From Pseudomonadota bacterium (lineage in GTDB: Bacteria; Pseudomonadota; Gammaproteobacteria; Xanthomonadales; Ahniellaceae), in the NCBI GenBank assembly GCA_022843465.1, contig JALHNO010000013.1, forward strand, positions 119,323-183,322: DNA of 64,000 nt, read 5' to 3'. This document shows positions 36,350 to 46,597 of this stretch, one piece after another (the stretch's first letter is position 1; every line of letters begins with the position of its first letter). Under the pieces are notes generated by a model. The model was not told the DNA's origin. It saw only the letters and a program-made list of their open reading frames with translations, and did no database searches. A program made the translations under genes and the position numbers.

Positions 36350-36781
36350 ATGACGATAATGCGCAGCGGGTTCCTGCTTGTCCTGATCTGCCTGCTCGCA
36401 TTGGGCGGCTGCAGCGCCGAACCGGATGAGGCTGCGCTGCGGCGGGTGCTGTCCGAAATGGAGGAGGCGATCGAATCCGGCAACAGTGGTGACTTCATCG
36501 ATCGGCTCAGCAGCGATTTCGCGGGCCAGGACGGGATGGATAGCCGCCAGTTGCGCACGACCCTGCTCGCCTTGAGCATGCGCCATGAAAAGCTCGGCGT
36601 GACCCTGGGGCCGGTCGCGGTCAAGCTGTTCGGTGATCGCGCGACGGTGGCGGTCGAAGTTCTTGCCACCGGCGGCAGCTGGATGCCGCAGACCGGGCAG
36701 ATGTTCGATATCGAGAGTTCCTGGAAGCGGGTCGATGGCGAATGGGTATGCTTCGCTGCAAGCTGGAAGGCACGCTGGTAG
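36350..36781 (+). CDS. Small lipoprotein, possible NTF2-like fold
   Basis: 143 residues. Lipoprotein signal with lipobox ALGGC (cysteine near residue 21). The mature part starts with a helix (ALRRVLSEMEEAIESGNSGDF) and beta-rich segments ending in WVCFAASWKARW, similar to NTF2-like lipoproteins, but no family is certain. Several ATGs lie close together (36335, 36341, 36350, 36359); 36350 has GAGG nine bases before it. The cupin gene follows after 33 bp. Confidence 0.7.
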   Translation: MTIMRSGFLLVLICLLALGGCSAEPDEAALRRVLSEMEEAIESGNSGDFIDRLSSDFAGQDGMDSRQLRTTLLALSMRHEKLGVTLGPVAVKLFGDRATVAVEVLATGGSWMPQTGQMFDIESSWKRVDGEWVCFAASWKARW

Positions 36782-36814
36782 CCGCGCGCCCTCGCGAATT
36801 CTTCAGGAGTAGTC

Positions 36815-37180
36815 ATGTTGCCGGCCATCATTCTGTTCAAGGATCAGCACAGCGAGCCCGAGTTCGACACGCCGCGCCCGGAGCGCAGAATTCGCGGCAT
36901 TCCCCAGCGCACCACCTGGAGTCACTACAGCAACGACAGCGGCGAAGTGTATTCCGGCGTCTGGGCCTGCGAGCCGGGCAGTTGGCGGGTCGAGATGGGG
37001 GCGCGCGAGGACGAGTTCTTCTTCGTTATCGAGGGGCGTTGCCGATTGCTGGCGGATGACGGCCGCGCTTGGGAATGCGCGGCCGGCGAATCGCTGGTGA
37101 TTCCCGCCGGATTCAGCGGCACATTCGAGGTCATCGAGCCTATGCGCAAGCACTACATGATCGTGGATCGAAAAGCCTGA
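36815..37180 (+). CDS. Cupin-domain protein (DUF861/EutQ-like)
   Basis: 121 residues, soluble single-domain beta-barrel. GVWACEPGSWRVEMGAREDEFFFVIEGRCRLLADDG and the later GESLVIPAGFSGTFEV are the two cupin motifs of the (S)-ureidoglycine aminohydrolase-like DUF861 group. The metal-binding histidines of classic cupins are replaced, so an enzymatic role is uncertain. CAGGAG precedes the ATG. Confidence 0.8.
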   Translation: MLPAIILFKDQHSEPEFDTPRPERRIRGIPQRTTWSHYSNDSGEVYSGVWACEPGSWRVEMGAREDEFFFVIEGRCRLLADDGRAWECAAGESLVIPAGFSGTFEVIEPMRKHYMIVDRKA

Positions 37181-37284
37181 TCGGCACCCGGCCGTGAACG
37201 GTGAAGTCGAGTCTCACAAGCCCTTCATCGCCTGCTGATGTTGTCTGCGCGATCCTGCCAGTCCCGTTCTCTGGTGTCGCGCCC

Positions 37285-39039
37285 ATGATCCGTCGCCTGC
37301 TTGCTCTCCTGCTGGCATTCAGCGCTGTCCAGCCGGCGACAGCGTCTACCGCGCCGGGGTTGAACTGGCTGCGCTCGGATCATCTGGCGATGACCGAGGC
37401 GCGGTCGCAGCAGCGCCCGGTGATTCTCTATCTGGAGGCCGTCTGGTGCCACTGGTGCCACGTGATGGATGCATCGACCTACGGTGACCCCGAGGTACGC
37501 GCGCTGATCGAGCAGCACTTCATTGCGCTGCGCATCGACCAGGATCTGCGGCCCGATCTGGCCAACCGCTATCGTGACTACGGCTGGCCGGCGACGATCA
37601 TCCTGGGTGCCGATGGCAGCGAGCTGCGCAAGCGTCAGGGCTATGTCCCGCGGGATGAGTTTCTCGCACTGCTGAGTGGCGTGCTTGCCGATCCCACGCC
37701 CGAACCGGCCGGCGCGCGGCCGGCGCCTGCGGTCAAAACGGCTGCCGAACTGAGCGAGGCGACCCGGCAACGCCTGCAACGACGCCATCGCGAGACCTAC
37801 GATCCCGCGCAAGGCGCCTTGCGGTCGGCGCAGAAATACCTGGATCGCGACCAGATCGAATACGCCCTGTACCTGGCCGAAGGCGGCGATGCCGACGAGG
37901 AGGCGCGTGCGCGCAAGACCCTGGATGCGGCGCGCGCCTTGCTCGATCCGGTCTGGGGCGGCGTCTACCAGTACTCGACCCATGGCGACTGGAAGCACCC
38001 ACATTTCGAAAAGCTGACGCGATTGCAGGCGGAGTACATCCGGGTCTATGCGCTGGCCTGCCTGCAATTGAAGGCACCGGGATATTGCGCCCATGCGCAA
38101 TCGATCGAACGCTATACGCAGCTTTTTCTGCTGGACCCGGCGCGGGGTTACATGACCAGCCAGGATGCCGACCTTGAGCCCGGCAAGCACAGCGCCGGCT
38201 ATTTTGCGCTGGATGATGCCGGCCGCCGTCGCCTCGGTATCCCTCGGGTTGATCGCAGCGTCTACGCTGCCGAGAATGGCCTGATGATCGAGGCACTGGT
38301 CGCCCTGTACGAGGCGACTTCGGAGCCGGCGTACCTTGTTCGCGCACGCCGCACCGGCGAGCAGATGCTGCAGACGCGCGGCCTGCCCGCTGGCGGCTTC
38401 CGTCATGGGCCGGAGGATGTTGCCGGGCCGTTCCTGGCCGATTCGATGGCGATGGGACGCGGCATGCTGGCCTTGTACCGCGCGACCGGAGAGCGTGACT
38501 GGCTGCATCGTGCCGCAGCCGCCGGCAGCTTTATCGTCAGCAATTTCCGCTCGCAGCCGGGCTTCCGCAGTGCGCTGCGCGGCTCTTCGTCGATTGTCAG
38601 CGATTCGGGTATTGACGAGGTGCTGGCGGTCGCGCGATTCCTCAATGTCCTGGCCCGCTACAGCGGTGACGAAGCCCATCTTGCGGCCGCCCGGCACGGC
38701 CTGCAGTGGCTGTCGGCCGATGCCTTGGCGCTATCGCGCAGTACCGAATCCGGCATCCTGCTGCTCGCTGCCGAGACAGCGTCCGAGCCACTGCACCTGA
38801 CCGTCCTCGGCGCCAAGGCCGATCCGCTGGCGCAGTCTCTGCATCAGGCAGCGCTGAGGATCCCCGCCGGCTTCCGCCGCGTCGAGTGGTGGGACAGTGC
38901 CGAAGGTCCGCTGCTCAACCATAACATCGAATATCCACAGTTGCGCCGCGCCGCCGCCTTCGTCTGCACCGCGCGTACCTGCTCCACGCCGATTCACCAA
39001 CCCGGACAGATTGCCGAATTTCTCGACGCAGTGCGGTGA
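37285..39039 (+). CDS. Exported DUF255 thioredoxin-like protein with helical barrel domain
   Basis: 584 residues. Signal peptide MIRRLLALLLAFSAVQPATA. Residues about 30-130 form a DUF255 thioredoxin-like domain with VWCHWCHVMD (CXXC) and a cis-Pro-like GWPATIIL. The rest (about 160-580) is helical, with W/Y-rich repeats (WGGVYQYSTHGDW, YFALDD, GRGMLALYRATGERDWL), matching the (alpha/alpha) barrel of the YyaL/spermatogenesis-associated-20-like family. Periplasmic thiol or carbohydrate-related function is unknown. The frame is open to a GTG at 37201, but the ATG at 37285 starts the signal peptide. Confidence 0.82.
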   Translation: MIRRLLALLLAFSAVQPATASTAPGLNWLRSDHLAMTEARSQQRPVILYLEAVWCHWCHVMDASTYGDPEVRALIEQHFIALRIDQDLRPDLANRYRDYGWPATIILGADGSELRKRQGYVPRDEFLALLSGVLADPTPEPAGARPAPAVKTAAELSEATRQRLQRRHRETYDPAQGALRSAQKYLDRDQIEYALYLAEGGDADEEARARKTLDAARALLDPVWGGVYQYSTHGDWKHPHFEKLTRLQAEYIRVYALACLQLKAPGYCAHAQSIERYTQLFLLDPARGYMTSQDADLEPGKHSAGYFALDDAGRRRLGIPRVDRSVYAAENGLMIEALVALYEATSEPAYLVRARRTGEQMLQTRGLPAGGFRHGPEDVAGPFLADSMAMGRGMLALYRATGERDWLHRAAAAGSFIVSNFRSQPGFRSALRGSSSIVSDSGIDEVLAVARFLNVLARYSGDEAHLAAARHGLQWLSADALALSRSTESGILLLAAETASEPLHLTVLGAKADPLAQSLHQAALRIPAGFRRVEWWDSAEGPLLNHNIEYPQLRRAAAFVCTARTCSTPIHQPGQIAEFLDAVR

Positions 39040-39170
39040 CGCTGACACTGCTGCCCGCAACTGCGCCGCTGCTGCCCGCAGTTCGGCCGCGATTGGCCAG
39101 CGTTCGGGCGCAGCCGGCGGCCACAGTGCAGTCGCCGGAATGATCCGGCCTGCAATTCTCCGAGGCTGCC

Positions 39171-39467
39171 GTGAAACGTTCGATGCTGTTGTTGATTCTG
39201 TCTGCTGCTGCAGGTCTGCTGGCCACGCCGGTTGAGGCTGCCCGCAAGCCCTGCGAAGAACTGCGCGAAGAGATTGCCACCCGCATCGACGCCAAGGGCG
39301 TCACTTCCTATTCGCTGCAGATCGTCGCCCCCGAAGACGTCGCCAGCGGTCGTGTGGTCGGATCCTGCGATGGCGGTACCCGCCGCATCGTCTATGCCCG
39401 TGGCGCGGTCGCCAGAGCCGACAGCGCGCCGCTGGTGGCCAAGGCCGATCAGGGCTCGGCGCTGTAG
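39171..39467 (+). CDS. DUF1161 periplasmic protein (YnfD-like)
   Basis: 98 residues. Signal peptide KRSMLLLILSAAAGLLATPVEA, then RKPCEELREEIATRIDAKGVTSYSLQIV and GRVVGSCDGGTRRIVYAR, the DUF1161 pattern with two cysteines able to form a disulfide. GTG at 39171 with CGAGG upstream is the probable start; an ATG lies four codons later. Followed by a strong hairpin terminator. Confidence 0.85.
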   Translation: MKRSMLLLILSAAAGLLATPVEAARKPCEELREEIATRIDAKGVTSYSLQIVAPEDVASGRVVGSCDGGTRRIVYARGAVARADSAPLVAKADQGSAL

Positions 39468-39480
39468 GCGCCCCGCAAAA

Positions 39481-39509
39481 GCAAAGGCCGGGACTTGCCC
39501 GGCCTTTGC
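39481..39509. terminator. Strong 12-bp hairpin between convergent genes
   Basis: GCAAAGGCCGGG (39481-39492) pairs exactly with CCCGGCCTTTGC (39498-39509) around the loop ACTTG. It lies between the stops of the DUF1161 gene (+) and the esterase gene (-). A-rich on one side and T-rich at the stem foot on the other, so it could act in both directions. Confidence 0.8.
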
Positions 39510-39528
39510 GTCCAGCGGGTGAGACTGA

Positions 39529-41466
39529 TCAGCGTGCGGCGTTGCTGTTCATCGTCGAATTGCGGCTGCTGTCGGTGGTCTGGGCCGGATCGCGCATGCC
39601 GCTGGTGTGGCACCAGCCGGTCTTGTGGCCGCGGTTCACACCGCTCGGCAACTGACCATAGGTCTGTTCGGTGGTGCCATCCTCGGGATCGCTTAGCAGG
39701 ACATCGGTGACGACATTGCAGTAGTCCCAGACCCAGGCACGATCGGTGAACGAGGTGGTGTAGAAGTTGGCCTTGGCGCGGGATGCGGTCGAGATGCCGG
39801 CCAGCCACGAGGACGCGCCGCTGTAGGTCATGTTGGAATTGGTACCGCAGCCGACACCGAATACGTTGCCGAGCGCCGCTGCGTTGCCGGCGAGTGCGGT
39901 GCCGCGATAGGGCGTACCGACCGACTGGATCAGACGGCTGCCGGTCGCATTGTCGAGACCGCTCCAGTAGTAGTTGTACAGATGCAGGGATGCAGCGCCG
40001 CCCTGACTGTGGGCGACGATGCCGTACGAGTTCCAGGTGTTGCCATAGCTCTGGATCAGGCGGGCAAAGGCATCATGTGAGCGGTTCTGGTTCAGATCCT
40101 GGAAGATCGAAGCCGAGCTGAACTGGCCGGCCACACCACCCCAGACATTGCCGGAACAATAGCCGTGCACCAGCAGCAGACGTGATCCCACGCCCTTCGC
40201 CTGTGCCGAAGCCGGTCGCGGCCCCATGCGCATCTCATCGTTCACTTCGCGCACTGGCGTACGCGCGGACTTGGGCAAGGCCGGCAGCGCCAGCGCCATC
40301 TTGTCGGCGCGTGCCACGGTGATGAAATGATCGGGATCTTCGATGCGGACATTGCGCAGTTCGAAGGGACCGACGGCGCCTGACTTGGCGATCCAGCGGG
40401 TGTCCAGTCCGAGTTCCAGACCACCCTGATCGAGTTCGGTCATGCCGCCGATCCAGGCCACCGGTATCCTGGTCTTGGCATCACGGCTGGAAGTACCCCA
40501 GACCTCGGCGTAGCTGCGGTAGTGACCGCTCGCCTTCGAGGCGGTGACGCCCAGACGCAGGCCCACGCGGTTGCTGCTGATCAGCTTCGCCATTGCTGCC
40601 TGGCTGTGCAGGCTGAGCTGGTCGGAGATCACCGGGATCAGGTGTTCGCTGGTGCGGATGAACTCCAGACCCTTGCTGTTGCTGCCACGCACGAAGACCT
40701 GGGCATTGAAATCACCGGCCTGATCGGCAAGAAAGTCGGCTCCGAACACGCCGTCTGCGGCCTTGCCATCCTGATGCAGGCCATCATCGAACATCGGCTG
40801 ACTGCTGACCGAACCGTCGGGTCGGGTGAGCTTGAGTGAAACCTGGCGCAGCGCGCCGGCGCTCAGCAACTCGGTGCCCTTGTCCAGATCGTAGACGCTG
40901 GCGAGCATGCCGATGCGCTGTCCAACCTGCTGGTTCAATGCCACCTGCTGCGACATCAGGCGCTCATTGCCTTCACCCTCGACGAGCACGAAGCCGCGAC
41001 CGGCGGTGCGCGATTCCACCGCGAGCTTCCAGGTACCGTGCGGAAGGTTTTCGAAGCTGTAGGCATCTGCGGGCACGCCCTGATCAGAGAGGCCGAAGTT
41101 GCCGCGCTGTTTCGAAAGCGCCAGCTGCTCAATCGGCTGCACCCGCTTGGAAACCGGGTCCTGCAGGCTGAGGTTCCAGGACTGGTCGCCGCTGAATGCC
41201 AGGAAGCGCAGCTTGGCGCCTTCGACCGGCAGATCGGTCTGCCAGCGGTAATGGCCGCCAGCTGATTTCTGCAGATCGACCGCGAGCAGGGCGCTCTTGG
41301 AATGCGTGGCTGCCTGGATCGGATCGACCGCAGCCATTGCGGCGAACTCTTCCGGTCCGCCCGCCAGTTGCTTGGCCGCAATGTTGGCTGACTGTGCGCT
41401 GCAGATCATCGGCGCGGACAGCAGCAGGGCGGGCGCCCATTTGAAGGAACGGTGGTACTTGCTCAC
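39529..41466 (-). CDS. Secreted alpha/beta-hydrolase (lipase/esterase) with N-terminal beta domains
   Basis: 645 residues. The likely GTG start at 41466 (GGGGAG upstream) gives a basic start and a signal peptide (WAPALLLSAPMICSAQS). Residues about 40-330 are beta-rich; SLKLTRPDGSVSSQPMFDDG with GKAADGVFGADF resembles the choice-of-anchor X/adhesin-like domain seen in secreted enzymes. From about 400: LLLVHGYCSGNVWGG (oxyanion region), IVAHSQGGAAS (nucleophile serine in GxSxG form), typical of lipases. Substrate unknown. Confidence 0.8.
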   Translation of the reverse strand: MSKYHRSFKWAPALLLSAPMICSAQSANIAAKQLAGGPEEFAAMAAVDPIQAATHSKSALLAVDLQKSAGGHYRWQTDLPVEGAKLRFLAFSGDQSWNLSLQDPVSKRVQPIEQLALSKQRGNFGLSDQGVPADAYSFENLPHGTWKLAVESRTAGRGFVLVEGEGNERLMSQQVALNQQVGQRIGMLASVYDLDKGTELLSAGALRQVSLKLTRPDGSVSSQPMFDDGLHQDGKAADGVFGADFLADQAGDFNAQVFVRGSNSKGLEFIRTSEHLIPVISDQLSLHSQAAMAKLISSNRVGLRLGVTASKASGHYRSYAEVWGTSSRDAKTRIPVAWIGGMTELDQGGLELGLDTRWIAKSGAVGPFELRNVRIEDPDHFITVARADKMALALPALPKSARTPVREVNDEMRMGPRPASAQAKGVGSRLLLVHGYCSGNVWGGVAGQFSSASIFQDLNQNRSHDAFARLIQSYGNTWNSYGIVAHSQGGAASLHLYNYYWSGLDNATGSRLIQSVGTPYRGTALAGNAAALGNVFGVGCGTNSNMTYSGASSWLAGISTASRAKANFYTTSFTDRAWVWDYCNVVTDVLLSDPEDGTTEQTYGQLPSGVNRGHKTGWCHTSGMRDPAQTTDSSRNSTMNSNAAR

Positions 41467-41533
41467 GGTGACTCCCCATTGGTTGCTATCGGACCCCAGG
41501 TTGCTCACGCGACTGGGTGTTGGTCCTGCACAA

Positions 41534-41559
41534 CGGCGCTGTTGCGCCCCCTCCCAGGG
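41534..41559 (-). terminator. Paired short hairpins between Smr and esterase genes
   Basis: GGCGC-TGTT-GCGCC (41534-41547) abuts CCCCT-CCC-AGGGG (41547-41559) in the 190-bp space between two minus-strand genes. They could end the Smr transcript or structure the leader of the esterase gene. Weak evidence. Confidence 0.3.
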
Positions 41560-41656
41560 GAACCGTTGCGGCGCGGAGTGTGCGTACGGTGCCGTATGTT
41601 GGCAAGCTGCATGCGCCCTTGCAAATTTCCCGGAAATCAGATAGCGCAGCTTCCTG

Positions 41657-42202
41657 TCAACGGCGACCGCGCAGCAGGACGATCACCGCACCACTGCCCC
41701 CGTCGTTGTAGCGCGCCGAGCGAAATGCCAGCACATCGATGCGCTGGCGCAGGATGCGATCGGTCAATCCCTTCAGCACCGGGCCGCGGGCGTCCGAGCG
41801 CATGCCCTTGCCGGTGATGATCTTGACGCAGAGCCGATCATGGTCGAGGCATTCATTGAGAAAGTCGTGAATGGCACGCTTGGCGACTTCCGCGGTCATC
41901 TGATGCAGATCGAACTCGTCGCGCACGCTGAACTGGCCGCGCCCGAGCTTCTGCAGCAGGCGCGGGTCGAGCCCGTCCTTCAGATAGCGCAGCGGCTCGG
42001 CGGCATCCGGGTCAAGCGAGTCGGGCAGGGGGTGCATCAATTCCTCGGTCACCCGCTCGTTGTCGCGCCGTGTCTGTGCCGGATCCGGGCGTGGCGGTTT
42101 CCGGCGCACGTCCGCCAGATCGGACTCGATGCGGCGCACCTCGCCGATGGCGTCATGAAACAGGCTGCGGTCGCTGTCGGAGATTCGGGGGGCTCGTGCC
42201 AT
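41657..42202 (-). CDS. Smr-domain protein
   Basis: 181 residues. The C-terminal Smr domain has [21 protein letters not shown] and IITGKG, with the DLH and GKG motifs typical of SmrA/SmrB-type proteins and MutS2 C-termini, several of which are nucleases acting on mRNA in collided ribosomes or on DNA. The N-terminal 90 residues are charged and probably extended. The start is the ATG at 42202, divergent from surE with 147 bp between. Confidence 0.88.
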   Translation of the reverse strand: MARAPRISDSDRSLFHDAIGEVRRIESDLADVRRKPPRPDPAQTRRDNERVTEELMHPLPDSLDPDAAEPLRYLKDGLDPRLLQKLGRGQFSVRDEFDLHQMTAEVAKRAIHDFLNECLDHDRLCVKIITGKGMRSDARGPVLKGLTDRILRQRIDVLAFRSARYNDGGSGAVIVLLRGRR

Positions 42203-42320
42203 GACTGCAATGTACCAGCGCCTCGCAGCTTCGCTGAATCGCCGTTGACGCGTAGTCGAGGATGGCCAGGATCGAATGGATTTCGGCTGAGTTCGGCTGC
42301 AGTTGCGCGGTGCAGTCCGC

Positions 42321-42326
42321 TAGAAT
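42321..42326 (+). promoter_or_regulatory. Putative -10 element of the surE operon
   Basis: TAGAAT at 42321-42326 in the divergent region, 24 bp before the surE ATG, is close to TATAAT; no good -35 hexamer is seen 17 bp upstream. Confidence 0.35.
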
Positions 42327-42349
42327 CCCGGTTTTGGGAATCCGTCTTC

Positions 42350-43132
42350 ATGCATCTACTGGTCTCCAACGATGATGGCGTCGACGCGCCCGGGATTGCT
42401 GCACTCGCTGCGGCGCTTGCCGAACTCGGCCAGGTCACCGTGGTGGCGCCTGATCGTGACCGCAGCGGTGCCAGCAATTCCCTGACGCTCGATCAGCCGA
42501 TCCGGGTTCTGCCGCTGGGCGATGGTCGCTATCGGGTTGCCGGTACGCCGACCGACTGTGTGCATATCGCCTTGCTCGGCTTGCTCGACAGCGATCCCGA
42601 TATCGTGGTTTCCGGCATCAACAATTCGTCCAATCTCGGCGACGACGTCATGTACTCCGGCACGGTGGCTGCAGCGATGGAGGGCCGCTATCTCGGGCAT
42701 CCTGCGGTGGCTGTCTCGCTGGCCAGTCAGGACCACAATCCGCTGAACTATGCGACCGCTGCCCGCGCCGCGGTGGCGATCGTGCGTCGGCTGGTCAGCG
42801 ATCCGCTGCCGGCGGACACCATCCTGAATGTCAATGTTCCGGATGTTCCCTGGCAGGACGTCCGCGGTTTCGAGGTGACCCGGCTGGGACGCCGTCACCG
42901 CGCCGAAGCCTGCATCCGCCAGATCGACCCGCGTGGTCGCCCGATCTGGTGGATTGGCCCCGCGGGTGCCGCGGAAGACGCCGGGCCGGGTACCGATTTC
43001 GACGCGGTGCGCCGCCACTGCATTTCGATCACGCCGATCCAGGTGGATCTGACGCGCTACTCGGCATTGGAAAAGGTCTCGCACTGGGTATCCGGGCTGA
43101 GCAGTCTGTTGACCTCGACGCCGGCTGAATGA
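42350..43132 (+). CDS. surE: 5'/3'-nucleotidase SurE
   Basis: 260 residues, soluble. Stationary-phase survival nucleotidase acting on nucleoside monophosphates, metal-dependent. The signature [11 protein letters not shown] is at the N-terminus, followed by [15 protein letters not shown] and [26 protein letters not shown]. First gene of surE-pcm-yqaA-nlpD-rpoS; TGA overlaps the ATG of pcm. The frame is open 170 codons upstream, but that part is antisense to the Smr gene. Confidence 0.96.
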   Translation: MHLLVSNDDGVDAPGIAALAAALAELGQVTVVAPDRDRSGASNSLTLDQPIRVLPLGDGRYRVAGTPTDCVHIALLGLLDSDPDIVVSGINNSSNLGDDVMYSGTVAAAMEGRYLGHPAVAVSLASQDHNPLNYATAARAAVAIVRRLVSDPLPADTILNVNVPDVPWQDVRGFEVTRLGRRHRAEACIRQIDPRGRPIWWIGPAGAAEDAGPGTDFDAVRRHCISITPIQVDLTRYSALEKVSHWVSGLSSLLTSTPAE

Positions 43133-43794
43133 TCATGATCCGGCGCGATCCCAGTGGCCTCGGCATGACCTCGCAACGTGCACGCGATCGTCTGATCGAT
43201 CGTCTGCGTGGCGAGGGGATTGGCGACCGCCGCGTGCTGGAAGTCATGCGCAATCTGCCGCGTCACCTGTTCGTCGATGAGGGCCTGGAATCGCGCGCAT
43301 ACGAGGATTCTCCGTTGCCGATCGGACTCGGCCAGACCATTTCGCAGCCCTGGATCGTGGCGCGGATGACCGAACTGGTGCTCGAGGCGGCGCCGCGGCG
43401 GGTGCTCGAGATTGGCACCGGTTCCGGTTACCAGGCCGCTGTGCTGGCGCATCTGGTCGAGCAGGTCTACAGCGTCGAGCGCATCGAGTCGCTGCTGCGG
43501 GTGGCGCGCAAGCGTTTCCGCGCGCAGAAACTCGAGAACATCCGCACACGGCATCAGGACGGTCATCTTGGCTGGGCCGAGGAAGCGCCGTTTGACGCGA
43601 TCATGGCGACCGCTGCGAGCGACGCGATCGCGCCTGCGCTGCTGGATCAACTCGCGGTCGGCGGAGTGCTGGTGGCACCGATTGGCGACGCCAGTGCGCA
43701 GCAACTGGTGCGCGTGCGACGGACTGCCACGGGTTTCGAGCGCAGCGAATTGGGTCCGGTGAGCTTTGTGCCCTTGCTCCGGGGCACGCTCTGA
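43129..43794 (+). CDS. pcm: Protein-L-isoaspartate O-methyltransferase
   Basis: 221 residues. Repairs isoaspartyl residues by SAM-dependent methylation. [18 protein letters not shown] and the SAM motif [18 protein letters not shown] are diagnostic. ATG overlaps the surE TGA; its own TGA overlaps the next ATG (TGATG), giving tight coupling. Alternative ATGs at 43135 and 43165 exist. Confidence 0.96.
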   Translation: MIMIRRDPSGLGMTSQRARDRLIDRLRGEGIGDRRVLEVMRNLPRHLFVDEGLESRAYEDSPLPIGLGQTISQPWIVARMTELVLEAAPRRVLEIGTGSGYQAAVLAHLVEQVYSVERIESLLRVARKRFRAQKLENIRTRHQDGHLGWAEEAPFDAIMATAASDAIAPALLDQLAVGGVLVAPIGDASAQQLVRVRRTATGFERSELGPVSFVPLLRGTL

Positions 43795-44384
43795 TGGCGC
43801 TGTTCGCACCGCTTTATGAGCGTGCCATGCGCTGGTCGGCGCACCGGCATGCACCACGCTATCTGGGTGGACTGAGCTTCTGCGAGGCGATCTTCTTTCC
43901 GATCATGCCCGAAGTGATGCTGGCACCGATGACCCTGGCACAACCGTCGCGCTGGTTCTGGTTTGCCAGCATCAGCCTGTTCTGGTCCCTGCTTGGTGCC
44001 CTGGTCGGTTATGCGCTTGGGCTCTGGGCGATCGATCTGATCACACCCTGGCTGATCGAACTCGGTTATGGCGAGCGCTTCGAACAGGTCAAGCAGGTCG
44101 CCCGCGACGACGGCTTCTGGTTCCTGCTGATCGGTGGCTTTACACCGATTCCGTTCAAACTTCTGACGCTTGCTTCCGGTGCAGTATCGATGCCCCTGCT
44201 GCCGTTCATTGCAGGTGCCCTTATTGGTCGCGGCAAGCGCGTCTATCTGGTGACCGGGGTGATCCGGCTTGGCGGACCGCGCGCCGAGGCCTGGCTGCGC
44301 CGCAATGTCGAGCGGCTGGGCTATCTCATGCTGGTGCTCTTGCTGGTGGTCGTCGCCGTCTTCAAGTTCTGGCCGCGAGGCTAG
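43794..44384 (+). CDS. YqaA/DedA-like membrane protein
   Basis: 196 residues with about four helices. HRHAPRYLGGLSFCEAIFFPIMPEVMLAPMTL and WFLLIGGFTPIPFKLLTLASGA (the G-FTPIP-K motif of the VTT/DedA superfamily) identify the YqaA group, linked to lipid scrambling or transport. Commonly found between pcm and nlpD in gammaproteobacteria. Confidence 0.88.
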   Translation: MALFAPLYERAMRWSAHRHAPRYLGGLSFCEAIFFPIMPEVMLAPMTLAQPSRWFWFASISLFWSLLGALVGYALGLWAIDLITPWLIELGYGERFEQVKQVARDDGFWFLLIGGFTPIPFKLLTLASGAVSMPLLPFIAGALIGRGKRVYLVTGVIRLGGPRAEAWLRRNVERLGYLMLVLLLVVVAVFKFWPRG

Positions 44385-44429
44385 CTGGATGCAGCCGGGC
44401 ATGCGTCGTACAAGATATTGTCTGCAGTC

Positions 44430-44458
44430 CCTGGGCAGGGCGGCGCGAACTGCCCAGG
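44430..44458. terminator. 9-bp hairpin in the nlpD leader region
   Basis: CCTGGGCAG (44430-44438) pairs with CTGCCCAGG (44450-44458) across an 11-base loop, 46-74 bp after the yqaA stop and about 100 bp before nlpD. It may end or attenuate the surE operon transcript or be part of the nlpD leader. No T run follows. Confidence 0.4.
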
Positions 44459-44561
44459 CCGGCTACCGCGATGGCGGTCGGCGCGACCGGTCCGTGCCCG
44501 CTCCAGCTGTACCCGCTGTGCCCCACCGTCCGCAACCCGATACCAGGACTATTTCAATCCC

Positions 44562-45659
44562 ATGATTCTGCGTGTGCTCGCCATCCTGCTGTTCGTGGTA
44601 CTTGCCGGCTGCGGTGTGTCGCCACGGGTCCGCGTCGATCCGGTAGCTGACTCCGGGGCGACAGCGGCGCAGGGAGCCCGCCCGTCGGTGACACAACGTT
44701 CAGAGCCTGAACGCACTCGCCATGTCGTGGTCCGTGGCGACACCCTCTACGCCATCGCATTCCGCAATGGGCTGGACGTGCGCGACCTGATCAGCTGGAA
44801 CCGGATCGCGCCGCCGTACACGATATTCCCGGGTCAGGCGCTGCAGCTGGGTCCGACGGGTGGCGCTGCCGTAGCGAGCAACCCGCAGCCTGACCAGGCG
44901 CCGGCAGCGGTCACGCCGCCTCCAGCTACCACGGCAACCGTCGCTGTGCCGGCCACCGACGATGGTGCACTCGGACCACGCGCAATTGTCGACGCGCCGA
45001 GTCCGCCGCCTGCGCAACCGCTTGCCGAGACCACGCCGCCTCCGCTTGCCGCTGGCAGCCGTCCGGCCGCAGGACAACCGGGCTCGTTGATCGCCGCCAT
45101 CAGCGAGCCTCCGAAGTCCGCCGCGTCAGACCTGCCGCCGTCTCCCGGCTTCAAGCCGGAAGCAGCAGCGGCGATTGTGCCGCCGACGCCGACGCCGACG
45201 CCGACCGCAGCTGCCGTTGCGGCATCCACGGTGGTCAGCGCAGCGCCGTCTGCAGTCATTATCGACAGCTCGGGCGCCACCGCGAACCATCAGGGTCTAT
45301 CCTGGCGCTGGCCCACGGCGGGTCAGGTGATTGGTCGCTTCGTTGCCGGCGATCCCACCCAGCGTGGAATCGATATCGCCGGCAAGCTCGGTCAGCCGGT
45401 GCTTGCGGTCGGCGACGGCGAGGTCGTATACAGCGGCAATGGCCTGCTCGGCTACGGAGAGATGATCATCGTGCAGCATTCTCCCGACTACCTCAGCGCC
45501 TATGGCCATAATCAGCGCCGGCTGGTGGAGGAGGGCAGCAAGGTCCGCAGCGGTCAGCGCATTGCCGAGATGGGCCAGCGCGGCAGTACCGTGATGCTGC
45601 ATTTCGAGATCCGATTGCGCGGCAAGCCGGTCGATCCGCTCAGCTACCTTCCGCGTTGA
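44562..45659 (+). CDS. nlpD: NlpD-type murein hydrolase activator lipoprotein
   Basis: 365 residues. Lipobox VLAGC (residue about 17), a LysM domain ([27 protein letters not shown]), a long Pro/Ala/Thr-rich linker (about 100-240), then an M23/LytM domain ending at the C-terminus. The first zinc-ligand position reads TQRGIDIAG instead of HxG, i.e. catalytically degenerate as in known NlpD, which activates amidase AmiC at the septum. Lies directly upstream of rpoS (7 bp); in E. coli the main rpoS promoter lies inside nlpD. Confidence 0.93.
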   Translation: MILRVLAILLFVVLAGCGVSPRVRVDPVADSGATAAQGARPSVTQRSEPERTRHVVVRGDTLYAIAFRNGLDVRDLISWNRIAPPYTIFPGQALQLGPTGGAAVASNPQPDQAPAAVTPPPATTATVAVPATDDGALGPRAIVDAPSPPPAQPLAETTPPPLAAGSRPAAGQPGSLIAAISEPPKSAASDLPPSPGFKPEAAAAIVPPTPTPTPTAAAVAASTVVSAAPSAVIIDSSGATANHQGLSWRWPTAGQVIGRFVAGDPTQRGIDIAGKLGQPVLAVGDGEVVYSGNGLLGYGEMIIVQHSPDYLSAYGHNQRRLVEEGSKVRSGQRIAEMGQRGSTVMLHFEIRLRGKPVDPLSYLPR

Positions 45660-45666
45660 TCTGCGC

Positions 45667-46542
45667 ATGCCCGACCAGCCGACGCCCGAACTGCCCGCCG
45701 ATGACCTGGCCCTGCTGCTGGGTGATGTGGCGCGCGAGTCGGATCGCGACCAGCGTGATTCCACGACTGCGTATCTCAACGAGATCGGCCTGATTCCCCT
45801 GCTGACTGCGGCTGAAGAGCTCAGCACCGGCCGTGCGGTGCGTGCCGGCGACGCGGTCGCGCGGCAAAGACTGATCGAGGCCAATCTGCGGCTGGTGGTC
45901 AGTGCCGCCCGCCACTATGGAGGTCGCGGCCTGCCCCTGCTCGAGTTGATTGCGGAGGGCAATCTGGGATTGATCCGTGCCGTGGAGAAGTTTGATCCAG
46001 AACGTGGTTTCCGCTTCTCGACCTATGCCATGTGGTGGATCCGACAGGCGATCGAGTTCGCCCTGATGCGGACCCGTGCCGTGCGCGTACCCGTGCACGT
46101 GCTGCGTGAACTGGCCGCCCTGCTGCGCGCCAGCCGGGAGCTCAGCGAACAGGGACGCCCGGCCAGCCTTGAACAATTGGCACGCCATGTCGGCAAGCCT
46201 GTCGATCAGGTCGCCCGCCTCTATCGGTTGAACGAGCGGGTCGAGTCGCTGGATGCCAGTCGCTCCGAAGACGATGATCGCCTGCTCGGAGAATTGATCG
46301 CGGCCGAGACCAATGATCCCGCCCAGCATGTCGAATCGGCACCGGTCGAGCATCGGCTGGAGGAGTGGCTGGCGACCCTCAATCCGCGCCAGCGCGAAGT
46401 GCTGGAGCGGCGCTTCGGTCTGAACGACCACGGTGCCCAGTCACTCGCCGAAGTTGCCGAAGTGCTGGGCGTCTCGCGCGAGCGCGTGCGCCAGATCGAG
46501 GTCGATGCCCTGCAGCGCCTGCGCAAGTTCTCAGACCGCTGA
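45667..46542 (+). CDS. rpoS: RNA polymerase sigma factor RpoS
   Basis: 291 residues. Stationary-phase/general stress sigma factor. Region 1.2 ([16 protein letters not shown]), region 2 ([21 protein letters not shown] followed by [18 protein letters not shown]), region 3 and region 4 ([36 protein letters not shown]) are all present. The N-terminus is shorter than in E. coli (330 residues). Gene order with nlpD supports RpoS over other group 2 sigmas. Confidence 0.95.
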   Translation: MPDQPTPELPADDLALLLGDVARESDRDQRDSTTAYLNEIGLIPLLTAAEELSTGRAVRAGDAVARQRLIEANLRLVVSAARHYGGRGLPLLELIAEGNLGLIRAVEKFDPERGFRFSTYAMWWIRQAIEFALMRTRAVRVPVHVLRELAALLRASRELSEQGRPASLEQLARHVGKPVDQVARLYRLNERVESLDASRSEDDDRLLGELIAAETNDPAQHVESAPVEHRLEEWLATLNPRQREVLERRFGLNDHGAQSLAEVAEVLGVSRERVRQIEVDALQRLRKFSDR

Positions 46543-46597
46543 GGCGCAGCGCTACCGGCTGCCTTGATGATGGCTGCGGTGGCTGATTGCATACCGC

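Noticed and set aside
37201..37284. Upstream GTG start for the DUF255 gene
   Set aside because: It would place 28 extra residues before a clear signal peptide and has no ribosome site.
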